Source: Clostridia bacterium (lineage in GTDB: Bacteria; Bacillota; Clostridia; Oscillospirales; CAG-272). Taken from it: a DNA stretch of 32,127 nt. Positions 15,085-22,547 of the stretch are shown here, piece after piece (the first letter of the stretch is position 1; each line of letters starts with the position of its first letter). The DNA lies in contig JAFXHA010000053.1 in the NCBI GenBank assembly GCA_017536635.1, positions 1 to 32,127 of the forward strand. The letters run 5' to 3'. The notes below the pieces were generated by a model. The model was not told where the DNA came from. It did no database searches and saw only the letters and a list, made by a program, of their open reading frames with translations. Made by a program: the position numbers and the translations under genes.

Positions 15085-18000
15085 TTATTTGGATTTTTTT
15101 GAAAGTGTAGGAGTGGTCAGAACACCCGTGCGACGAAGTCTGTACTCATAGGTCCAGGAGCTATCTCGCGTTACCCACGCGGTCGGGCCCTGCCATCTGA
15201 GAATTTCGTCGGCGTCATGAACGTCTCCAAAGCAATTTCGACGCGATACGTAGGTGGTAACCGTAACCGTGTGCTTGCCCTCGGAAAGCTTGCCGATATC
15301 GGCAGAATAGGGGGGATAAGCAACGGTCGCGCGTCTCTCTCCGTCAACCTCCACCGTGTTTGTGGCAGATGCGTAATGAGGGATAGTGATATTTGCCTCG
15401 CACTCGCTGTCGCATTCAACGGGCAGATGATATGATACCGCGCCGCCGTAGAAGGGTAGTCCCTGATATGTAAGATCCGAGAAGCCAAGCTTGTCGGGAA
15501 GCTCGGTTACGGTAAGCAAGCGTCCGACGACCTTGACACCGAACTCGCCGAGCAGGTACATAGCCTCGCAGTTTGATCTTTCGGCAAAGGGGATCGTTAC
15601 GCGAAGGACGTTCTCTCCTTTGTTTAGCTTCGGTAACGCTACCTTACGGATCGAAAGGTCGGTATAGTAGCCAACCGTTGTGTTGTCTATCCTCTCGCCG
15701 TTCCAGATTATCTCGGCGAGCTCCGCATCCTCAAGCGCAAGGTAAGGAGAGTCGTAATCTATGTCGCTGTGGATAGTAAATTCGAGCGTTACCGTGTGCT
15801 CTGCGGGCTTTTGCGGAATTACCCACGGCTGAGCTCTTGAGGTAGGATATCCAAGACGGCGACGAATAGTCGCATCGATGCGCAGTATTTCCTCAGGCCC
15901 CGTCAGCTCCTCGCCGTCAAGCGCGTATTTCGGCATATCGAGCAAAAGCACGTTCGGCTCGGATAGGGTGTAGTCAACTGTCCAGGGAAGCTCGACGGCC
16001 TGCGTGTTGTCGATCACCGGGTCGGGTTCCCACGCGCAGTCATCGTTTGTGTCTTCAAGGAAGATAAGCGCGCTGTCGTAGTCGTAAAGGCTCATAGTGA
16101 TATGAGTTTTATCTCCGCGCGTATCGTATCGTACAGGCTTTATCTCACCCGTCAGAGTATCCCAGAGCTGCGGCTTGAATTTGCCGTTAACGTAGATATG
16201 AATGCCCTGAAGCTTCGCAACGTCCTTGTTGTAGGGCTCGGTGCAGTGCGAGATAAAGAGCCACATTCCGTTTTCGTCGCGTCGGATCTGATGTATAAGA
16301 TTATCGGTGAGGGAACCATTGAAGTTGCGTATCTCGATGGTTCTGTCATCTTGGAGCGCTTCAAGGAGCGCACCCTTGCTGAATGCTATGCGGTGCGAGC
16401 GGTCAAAGAGTACCTTGCCGCGCTCTGAAGGAACTGCGCCCTCGTATTTCGGCGCATCGCCCATAAAGACGAGCTTTCCACCCGCATTTCTGAAGGCTTC
16501 AAGACGCTCAAGCGTTGTGGAGCGAAGCGTTTCACATTCGGGTACGATAACGACGTCATACGCCATTTCGCCGACCTTCAGCGGCGCGCCGCCCTGCTTA
16601 CACTGCTCGGGCAGGAGCGATTCGCAGATGTAGTCGAAATCTATGTTTCCCTTGAGCAGCCAATCGGTTACGTTCATAAAATTACCGTTCAGCTTGTCGC
16701 GCACGAGCTGTGTTTGCTCGTTAGGACCAAAGTGGAGCCAATAGCTCTCTACGGGGTGAATTACCGCAACCTTGACGCAGGGCTTGCCTCGAGTGAGCGC
16801 GGTATTGACTCTGCCGAAATGATCCTCAACGTAGCTGTATTCCTTGTACCACGGGGACTGATAGGAGATGGATGCGGGATAGTCGCGCTTTGCCATGCCT
16901 TTCATAGATACCCAGGAGAGATGATGTACTCGTACAGTAACGCCGAGCGCCGCCTGCCAGTCGCCGTGAAGCTTGTGACCGCGGAAATCAAAATCCCAGC
17001 CCGTAACGCCGTAAAGCTCGCTCATCATACCGGGACGTCCGTACTGATGAACCGCCGACTGACATTGCTTTGCGGTAGTAAACTCTATCCAAGCGCAGAG
17101 CATATCGATCCCGGGAATTCCAAACGAGCGATAAGAGCGCATGCAGTCGCCTATTGCCGCCGTTTGCGAGTGAAGCGTAGGCTCTGCCATCATATGACCC
17201 GTAAGCTCGATGCCGTGGTCGCGGCACCATTTACCGCAGGTGTCGGCAAAAGCCTCGGCAAAGCGTTCGGAAACGTGGTCGTGATAACGGTATCTCGTCA
17301 GCGATACCTTGCCGTCGGGAAGATCCCAGAGAAGCTCGGGTAAGCTGTCCACAAGAGATTCTCCGTAAGCCGCAACGTACGTATCCTCAAGATCGTCGGT
17401 CCAGGGAAGACTTACGTTGCTTTTGCTGTCAGCGAAAGGAAGCGTGCCCTTGCGAGCAAACTGAGGCTCGTCGGTAAATATTGCGGGTACGGTCGTGCCG
17501 AAGTCCTCTCCAACCGTAGCGTAATATTTTTCGTGAGTTATTTCAACGAATTTTTCAATAGCCTTTTTATTGAGGGTGTCAACGTAGGATCTGTTACCGA
17601 ATCTGGGTGTATCTGCGGCTATTTCCCGATATACCGTCCAGAGCGTGCCCTCGATCTCATCTCCCTCGTTTACTTTTTTGTAGGAGCAAAGACACTTGTC
17701 CTTACCGAGAACTACGTCAAATCTGGCGAGTATAACTGTGTTGTCGCGGATCTTGTATTCGGGATCGCAGGAGAAGGTTATAAATCTCTGACGGAACTCG
17801 TCGCCCTCAGTAACGTAGCCACCTGCAAAGCCCGAGGGCCACATATCCTCGTCGTAGAGCCAGGCAAGCATCTCGTTTTCCTTTGCGTGCTCGGTGCAAG
17901 ACTTGACGAGTGCCATAAATTCGTCGGACAGATAGGTCGTTGACATGCCCGCGCGGCAATGCATATGAAAGCCGCCGAGTCCCATTTCCTTGAAAATGTC

Positions 18001-18135
18001 TATCTGGCGTAGCAGTTCTTTTTCTTCAAGATCGCAGTTCCATGCCCAAAATGGTGTTCCGCGATATTCGGCGGTAGGATTTTTGAAAAGCTCTTTGCTA
18101 AGCATTTTTTCGCTTCTGTTATTGTCGTAAAGCAT
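15085..18135 (-). CDS. Large glycoside-hydrolase-like protein (GH106/alpha-rhamnosidase-related clan)
   Basis: Probable carbohydrate-active enzyme of 1016 residues. The N-terminal part (about 20-450) has TIM-barrel character with the motifs TPFWAWNCDLEEKELL (start), GLGGFHMHCRAGM, AWLYDEDMWPSGFAGG, a candidate acidic pair Asp222-Glu223 in IFTDEPQF, and GHMMAEPTLHSQ followed by MMSELYGVTGWDFDFRGHK. The C-terminal half is beta-rich with jelly-roll-like segments (VALPKLNKGENVLRVTIPF). This layout matches glycosyl hydrolases annotated as GH106-like alpha-L-rhamnosidase relatives. There is no signal peptide, so it acts in the cytoplasm on imported oligosaccharides. I chose ATG 18135 because AGGAGG lies 6 bp upstream; the open frame runs further to 18183. 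It is monocistronic, with its own promoter and terminator and no transporter nearby. Substrate is not determined. Confidence 0.8.
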   Translation of the reverse strand: MLYDNNRSEKMLSKELFKNPTAEYRGTPFWAWNCDLEEKELLRQIDIFKEMGLGGFHMHCRAGMSTTYLSDEFMALVKSCTEHAKENEMLAWLYDEDMWPSGFAGGYVTEGDEFRQRFITFSCDPEYKIRDNTVILARFDVVLGKDKCLCSYKKVNEGDEIEGTLWTVYREIAADTPRFGNRSYVDTLNKKAIEKFVEITHEKYYATVGEDFGTTVPAIFTDEPQFARKGTLPFADSKSNVSLPWTDDLEDTYVAAYGESLVDSLPELLWDLPDGKVSLTRYRYHDHVSERFAEAFADTCGKWCRDHGIELTGHMMAEPTLHSQTAAIGDCMRSYRSFGIPGIDMLCAWIEFTTAKQCQSAVHQYGRPGMMSELYGVTGWDFDFRGHKLHGDWQAALGVTVRVHHLSWVSMKGMAKRDYPASISYQSPWYKEYSYVEDHFGRVNTALTRGKPCVKVAVIHPVESYWLHFGPNEQTQLVRDKLNGNFMNVTDWLLKGNIDFDYICESLLPEQCKQGGAPLKVGEMAYDVVIVPECETLRSTTLERLEAFRNAGGKLVFMGDAPKYEGAVPSERGKVLFDRSHRIAFSKGALLEALQDDRTIEIRNFNGSLTDNLIHQIRRDENGMWLFISHCTEPYNKDVAKLQGIHIYVNGKFKPQLWDTLTGEIKPVRYDTRGDKTHITMSLYDYDSALIFLEDTNDDCAWEPDPVIDNTQAVELPWTVDYTLSEPNVLLLDMPKYALDGEELTGPEEILRIDATIRRRLGYPTSRAQPWVIPQKPAEHTVTLEFTIHSDIDYDSPYLALEDAELAEIIWNGERIDNTTVGYYTDLSIRKVALPKLNKGENVLRVTIPFAERSNCEAMYLLGEFGVKVVGRLLTVTELPDKLGFSDLTYQGLPFYGGAVSYHLPVECDSECEANITIPHYASATNTVEVDGERRATVAYPPYSADIGKLSEGKHTVTVTTYVSRRNCFGDVHDADEILRWQGPTAWVTRDSSWTYEYRLRRTGVLTTPTLSKKSK

Positions 18136-18165
18136 TTTTTGCCTCCTGTGCTTAATGATAATACC

Positions 18166-18194
18166 ATTATATATTATTCGCAATTAAAAAGCAA
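18166..18194 (-). promoter_or_regulatory. Promoter of the glycoside hydrolase gene
   Basis: On the minus strand a -35 box TTGCTT (18189-18194) and a -10 box TATAAT (18166-18171) are separated by 17 bp, about 30 bp before the start codon at 18135. Confidence 0.65.
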
Positions 18195-18233
18195 CGACCT
18201 AAGTTGACTTTTTTTATGTCTTATTTTATCCTT

Positions 18234-18488
18234 TTACTTGCCGTAGTGCTCCTTGAGTGCCTTTGAAAGCTGATCGGGGCAGGACGTGGGCTTGAAGCCG
18301 CAGCGTATCCCCTCAAGGCGCGTGATCGCGTCCTCGACCGTCATTCCCTCAAGCAAACGGGAAACACCCTGAGTGTTGCCGGCGCAGCCGCCGCTGAACT
18401 TTACTTTGGTTATAACTCCGTCGTCTCCGACCTCTATGTCTATTTTGCGAGCGCAAACTCCGCTCGGTGTGTAGCTTATCTTTTCCAT
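18234..18488 (-). CDS. TSCPD domain-containing protein (TIGR03905-type)
   Basis: Small protein of 84 residues, essentially one TSCPD domain, named for the TSCPD motif seen here as PTSCPDQLSKAL. The four cysteines (GVCARKI, GGCAGN, IRCGF, TSCPD) fit a metal-binding site. The same domain occurs at the C-terminus of some B12-dependent ribonucleotide reductases, but the function of the stand-alone form is unknown. I chose ATG 18488 because AAGGAAGG lies upstream; the frame is open to 18554 without another good start. It has its own promoter at 18531-18559 and is separated from the glycoside hydrolase gene by about 100 bp that includes the hydrolase promoter, so the two are probably separate units. 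Confidence 0.88.
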   Translation of the reverse strand: MEKISYTPSGVCARKIDIEVGDDGVITKVKFSGGCAGNTQGVSRLLEGMTVEDAITRLEGIRCGFKPTSCPDQLSKALKEHYGK

Positions 18489-18530
18489 AATTATTTCCTT
18501 CCTTAAATAAGATTTAATATCTTTAAGAAT

Positions 18531-18559
18531 ATTGTATATTCTTTTTGAATGCAAGTCAA
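18531..18559 (-). promoter_or_regulatory. Promoter of the TSCPD gene
   Basis: On the minus strand a -35 box TTGACT (18554-18559) and a -10 box TACAAT (18531-18536) are separated by 17 bp, about 43 bp before the start codon. It is back-to-back with the ispE promoter, about 50 bp away. Confidence 0.65.
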
Positions 18560-18607
18560 GAAAAATCTACAAAATAGATCAAAAAGTTTTATTTTTATGA
18601 AATTTTC

Positions 18608-18636
18608 TTGAAAATAAGTCGGTTATATGATATATT
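18608..18636 (+). promoter_or_regulatory. Promoter of ispE
   Basis: A -35 box TTGAAA (18608-18613) and a -10 box TATATT (18631-18636) are separated by 17 bp, with TGA before the -10, 33 bp before the start codon. Confidence 0.65.
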
Positions 18637-18669
18637 AAAATATATAATATTTTAAATTTTGGAGTTGTG

Positions 18670-19551
18670 ATGAATACCGTTTTAAAAAAAGGATATGCAA
18701 AAATAAATCTTCATCTTGATATCACGGGACTGATGGATAACGGATATCATAGTGTTCAGACGGTCATGCAGAGCGTTTCCTTGTGCGACGACGTTACCGT
18801 TTCCTTGCGCGACGACGGCGTGTATACCGTTTCATCTAACGTGTCGGGTGTGCCGACCGATGAAAAAAATCTTGCCGTCAAGGCGGCAAGAGCGCTTGAA
18901 AATAGGCTAGGACGTACAATCGGCGCTGATATACACATAGAAAAAAGGATTCCTATGGCGGCGGGACTCGCGGGTGGAAGCGCAGATGCGGCAGCGGTCC
19001 TGCTGGCACTCAACGAGCTTTTGGGAAGTCCGCTTGATATGACGGCGCTTTGCGAGGTGGGGTCGGAGCTTGGCGCTGACGTACCGTTTTGCATCGTGGG
19101 CGGAACTGCCTATGCCGAGGGGAAGGGAGACGTACTTTATCCGTTCCCGAAGCTTTGCGATTGCTATATAGTCGTGGCTTGCGGCGGAGAGGGCGTTTCT
19201 ACTCCTTGGGCTTATAAAATGATTGATGAAAAATACAATAATTTTTCTGACGGAGCCTATTCCCCAAAGGGCGTTGAAATCTTGAAGTATGCTATGGACA
19301 CGGGCGATATTCAAGGCATATGTGACAATATTTATAACATTTTTGAAGAGCCGATACTTTCCGAACGCATTGTGGCGAAAAATATAAAAAATGTTATGAT
19401 CTCCGCAGGTGCTGTCGGTGCAATGATGAGCGGAAGCGGACCGTCGGTATTCGGTATTTTTAACGATGAGCTGACGGCGAAAAACGCGATAGAGAAAATA
19501 AAGGCGCTTGGGAAAGAAAGCATCGTTGCCGAGCTTTGCAGACCTATATAG
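18670..19551 (+). CDS. ispE: 4-diphosphocytidyl-2-C-methyl-D-erythritol kinase
   Basis: GHMP-family kinase of the non-mevalonate (MEP) isoprenoid pathway; it phosphorylates CDP-methylerythritol using ATP. The 293 residues fit. Motifs are the N-terminal KGYAKINLHLDI substrate segment, the GHMP ATP loop PMAAGLAGGSADAAA, the GADVPFCIVGGTAYAEGKGD block and the C-terminal GAMMSGSGPSVFGIF loop. The start could be GTG at 18667 or ATG at 18670; TTTTGGAG ends at 18664, so ATG 18670 has the better spacing. The gene is alone between two promoters, one for it and one for the next operon. It shows the organism uses the MEP route. Purine operon or sporulation neighbours sometimes seen beside ispE are absent here. 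Confidence 0.96.
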   Translation: MNTVLKKGYAKINLHLDITGLMDNGYHSVQTVMQSVSLCDDVTVSLRDDGVYTVSSNVSGVPTDEKNLAVKAARALENRLGRTIGADIHIEKRIPMAAGLAGGSADAAAVLLALNELLGSPLDMTALCEVGSELGADVPFCIVGGTAYAEGKGDVLYPFPKLCDCYIVVACGGEGVSTPWAYKMIDEKYNNFSDGAYSPKGVEILKYAMDTGDIQGICDNIYNIFEEPILSERIVAKNIKNVMISAGAVGAMMSGSGPSVFGIFNDELTAKNAIEKIKALGKESIVAELCRPI

Positions 19552-19602
19552 ATCGGGGAGAATTTTGTCGCTGAAAAAACTTGCTTTGAAGCGCAATTTT
19601 GG

Positions 19603-19631
19603 TTGACAAAGCACTATTTATAGTGTATAAT
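19603..19631 (+). promoter_or_regulatory. Promoter of the Dlt-like operon
   Basis: A consensus -35 box TTGACA (19603-19608) and a consensus -10 box TATAAT (19626-19631) are separated by 17 bp, which predicts strong expression. An AT-rich stretch of TATATA repeats follows to about 19670. The transcript would begin about 60 bp before the first start codon. Confidence 0.82.
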
Positions 19632-19698
19632 ATAATTTGAGTTAATATATATAGTATATATATTAAATTATTTTTAACGTTAACGGAGGTTTTCCGCT

Positions 19699-20748
19699 TT
19701 GTCATATAAAAGAGATATGGAATTTTTTCGCGATGACAGCGAGCGCTTTCGCCGCAAGCTGACAGGCGCTATTAAGATAACTGTTGCGCTTTTTGCGCTC
19801 ATCGCCGTATTGCTGTCCGTTTTTTTGGTTATAGATATTTCTAACGGCGCGGGCTGGGGCAACACGTCTGACAGCGGTAACGACGATATTGATGCGTCGG
19901 CATCGGGTGATACCAAGCCGCCGGTCATAAAGGGCCCCGCCGACAACACCATATACCTTACCGTCGGCGAGACTATCGCGTATAAAAGCGCGGTAAGCGC
20001 TACCGACGACAGCGGAAGCTGCACGCTCGACGTAACCAATAATAACGTAAATACCGACGTTGCAGGTACTTATTCGGTAACCTATGTTGCAAAAGACGCG
20101 GCGGGCAACAGCTCAAAGCTTACCGTTAAGGTAATGGTCATAAAGAGCGATTACACTAAGGAAATGCTGATGAGCGTGGTCGAGAAGCTTGTGGACAAGC
20201 TCGGTATCACGAGCAATATGACTACGGCTCAGAAGGTGCGCAAGATATACGAGTACGTCAACGATCCCGACAAAAACGGATCAAGCGCGAGAATATATTT
20301 CACCGACGAATCCAATATACCGAACATTGACCGCTCAAAGTGGCAGACCGATTGGATAGAGGAAGCTTACAGAACGCTAAAGCCCCTTGCCGACGGCAAT
20401 TCGAGGACCGAGGGAGACTGCTATTCATATTACGCGGCTTCAAAGGCATTCTTTGAGTATTACGGAATAGATAACAAGGGGATCAAGAGAAACGAAAGCG
20501 GATCTAATATGGCGGGTACTCACTTCTGGTCGATAGTAAACGTGGGAAGTGTATCCGAGCCGGTATGGTATTTTTACGATGCTACGCGCCTTGCAGGAAG
20601 CTTTTCGGACGGTAGTAACGAGTGCTGCCTGCGTACGCTTGACGAGCTCAACTCTTATAAGGCGTCTCAGAGCGGACAATACGGATTTTATTCCTTCGAT
20701 CCGAGCGGATATCCGACAATTTCGACTCACAAAACAGATTTTAATTGA
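19699..20748 (+). CDS. Membrane-anchored Ig-like + transglutaminase-like domain protein
   Basis: First gene of the Dlt-like operon, 349 residues. A short cytoplasmic N-terminus is followed by one transmembrane helix (about 24-47), an acidic Ser/Gly/Asp linker, a DUF5011-type Ig-like domain (about 74-150, beginning PPVIKGPADNTIYLTVGETI), and a C-terminal transglutaminase/protease-like domain with a full candidate triad: Cys241 (EGDCYSYYAA), His275 (GTHFWSIV) and Asp294 (WYFYDATRL). The catalytic domain should lie outside the membrane, so it could crosslink or cleave a surface protein or peptide. The start is TTG at 19699, supported by GGAGGT 8 bp upstream; no in-frame ATG before residue 7 fits. 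The adenylation gene follows after 15 bp. The substrate is unknown. Confidence 0.82.
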   Translation: MSYKRDMEFFRDDSERFRRKLTGAIKITVALFALIAVLLSVFLVIDISNGAGWGNTSDSGNDDIDASASGDTKPPVIKGPADNTIYLTVGETIAYKSAVSATDDSGSCTLDVTNNNVNTDVAGTYSVTYVAKDAAGNSSKLTVKVMVIKSDYTKEMLMSVVEKLVDKLGITSNMTTAQKVRKIYEYVNDPDKNGSSARIYFTDESNIPNIDRSKWQTDWIEEAYRTLKPLADGNSRTEGDCYSYYAASKAFFEYYGIDNKGIKRNESGSNMAGTHFWSIVNVGSVSEPVWYFYDATRLAGSFSDGSNECCLRTLDELNSYKASQSGQYGFYSFDPSGYPTISTHKTDFN

Positions 20749-20763
20749 TTTTAAGGAATACGT

Positions 20764-22272
20764 ATGCAAAAAAACATACTTGAATATCTTGAAAGAACTG
20801 CCGCAAGGCTACCCGATAAAATGGCTTTCTCCGGCGGTAAGGAATCTATGACCTTTGGAGAGGTGCTCTCTCAGGCGCGCTCTATCGGTACGGCGCTCGC
20901 AGAGAGAGGGATATATCGCGAGCCTGTGGTGATCTTTATGGACAAGCATCCGAAAACTGTAACTGCCTTTTGGGGAGTTATTTATTCGGGAAGCTTTTAC
21001 GTCTGCCTTGACGAAAAAATGCCGCGCGCGAGAATCGATGCGATATTGCAGAATCTCTCACCCCGCGCCGTAATAAGTGATAAAAAGAATTTTGAGACGG
21101 CAAAGAGCTTTGGGCTTGAGCACACTATGCTTTACGATGACGTTGCCGAGACCGAGACGGAAAGCGCGCTTCTTGATGAAATACGCGGCAAACAGTGCGA
21201 TACCGACGCGATATACGTCGTCTTTACCTCGGGCTCAACGGGCGTTCCTAAGGGTGTTATAGCTTGTCATCGCTCGGTAATAGATTATACCGAATCACTT
21301 TGCGATGCACTTGAGTTCTCAGAGGATACTGTATTTGCAAATCAGACTCCGCTTTATTTTGACGCACCGCTTAAGGAGCTGATGCCGACCTTAAAGCTCG
21401 GCGCTACGACCTATTTTGTGCCGAAGATGCTCTTTTCTTTCCCCGTGCGTCTTATAGAATTTCTTGATAATTACAAAATAAATACTATTTGCTGGGTGGT
21501 TTCGGCGCTCGTGCAGGTATCAGCGCTCGGTGCGCTTGCATCTCATACGCCGAAATATCTTACCACGGTAGCATTTGGAAGCGAGGTCTTTCCGAAAAAG
21601 CAATATGATCTATGGCGCGAGGCACTGCCCGATGCACGCTTCTTTAATCTTTACGGACCTACCGAGGCAACGGGAATGTCTTGCTATTGGAGAGCCGAGC
21701 GTGAGATCGCCGAGGACGAGCCCATACCGATAGGCCGTCCGTTCGATAACACCGAAATACTTCTGCTTACCGACGAGAATAAGAGAGCAGAGTATGGCGA
21801 GAGCGGCGAGATATGTATTCGAGGCACCTGCGTTACTATGGGATATTACAATAATCCCGAAAAGACCGATGCCGCGTTTACCGTCAATCCTCTGAATAAG
21901 GCTTACAGAGAAATAATATACCGTACGGGAGATATCGGAAGAATAAATGAGTATGGCGAGCTCGTTTTCGTGTGCCGCAAGGATAACCAGATAAAGCATA
22001 TGGGACACCGAATAGAGCTTGGCGAGATAGAGAGCAACGCCGCAAAATGCGACGGCGTGGCGCGCGCCTGCTGCGTTTATAACGACGATAAAAAGGAGAT
22101 AGTCCTTTTCTTTGCGGGCGAGGCCGACGAAAAGAGCGTAGCTTCGTTTATGGCAACGGTCGTGCCGAGATATATGCTTCCCGCAAGGATCGAGCGACTT
22201 GCCGCTCTGCCGCAGACTGATAACGGCAAGATAAACCGTATGGCGCTTAAAGACAGAGCAAAAAATTCTTGA
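20764..22272 (+). CDS. DltA-like amino acid adenylation enzyme (AMP-binding)
   Basis: Stand-alone adenylation enzyme of 502 residues, the size of DltA, which activates D-alanine with ATP and loads a carrier protein. The core motifs are complete: P-loop TSGSTGVPKG (155-164), YGPTEA (297-302), YRTGD (386-390) and the terminal lysine in NGKINR (Lys489). Asp200 in LYFDAPLKEL matches the amino-group-binding Asp of DltA, so an amino acid substrate is likely. At the position of the conserved DltA cysteine (FCGEV, Cys269 in Bacillus cereus), which helps select D- over L-alanine, this protein has glycine (FGSEV, Gly272). It is followed by carrier protein, MBOAT and SGNH genes. D-alanine is the default guess, but another small amino acid is possible. 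Confidence 0.88.
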   Translation: MQKNILEYLERTAARLPDKMAFSGGKESMTFGEVLSQARSIGTALAERGIYREPVVIFMDKHPKTVTAFWGVIYSGSFYVCLDEKMPRARIDAILQNLSPRAVISDKKNFETAKSFGLEHTMLYDDVAETETESALLDEIRGKQCDTDAIYVVFTSGSTGVPKGVIACHRSVIDYTESLCDALEFSEDTVFANQTPLYFDAPLKELMPTLKLGATTYFVPKMLFSFPVRLIEFLDNYKINTICWVVSALVQVSALGALASHTPKYLTTVAFGSEVFPKKQYDLWREALPDARFFNLYGPTEATGMSCYWRAEREIAEDEPIPIGRPFDNTEILLLTDENKRAEYGESGEICIRGTCVTMGYYNNPEKTDAAFTVNPLNKAYREIIYRTGDIGRINEYGELVFVCRKDNQIKHMGHRIELGEIESNAAKCDGVARACCVYNDDKKEIVLFFAGEADEKSVASFMATVVPRYMLPARIERLAALPQTDNGKINRMALKDRAKNS

Positions 22273-22316
22273 ACAAAATAAAAAAGGTAAAAAACCGAAA
22301 GGAAAACTGATATATT

Positions 22317-22544
22317 ATGCAACAGCTTCTTGATATTCTTTCGGGGCTCCACCCCGAAGTAGATTTTGAGACGACCGAGGACCTTATCGACGACGGAATA
22401 CTCGACTCGCTCGATATCGTGTCTATCGTAAGCTCTGTTTATTCAGAGTTTGACGTAACTATTCCGCCCGAGGAGATAATCCCCGAGAATTTCAATTCCG
22501 CCGTAGCTCTTATGGAGCTTATAACGAGACTCGACGAAGAATAA
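22317..22544 (+). CDS. Acyl/peptidyl carrier protein (DltC-like)
   Basis: Carrier protein of 75 residues, close to the length of DltC (about 78). The phosphopantetheine attachment site is Ser31 in DDGILDSLDIVSIVS, a good match to the DSL motif. The rest is acidic and helical, as expected for a four-helix carrier. It should be loaded by the DltA-like enzyme encoded just upstream and present its cargo to the MBOAT protein, whose gene begins 3 bp after this stop codon. An AAAGGA sits 13 bp before the ATG, a rather long distance. No phosphopantetheinyl transferase gene is in the window. DltC is the likeliest name; the loaded group is unproven. Confidence 0.88.
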   Translation: MQQLLDILSGLHPEVDFETTEDLIDDGILDSLDIVSIVSSVYSEFDVTIPPEEIIPENFNSAVALMELITRLDEE

Positions 22545-22547
22545 TAT

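Noticed and set aside
19571-19600. Weak hairpin (TTGC...GCAA plus four T) after ispE as a terminator
   Set aside because: The stem is only four base pairs and the T run is short; not enough to call termination.
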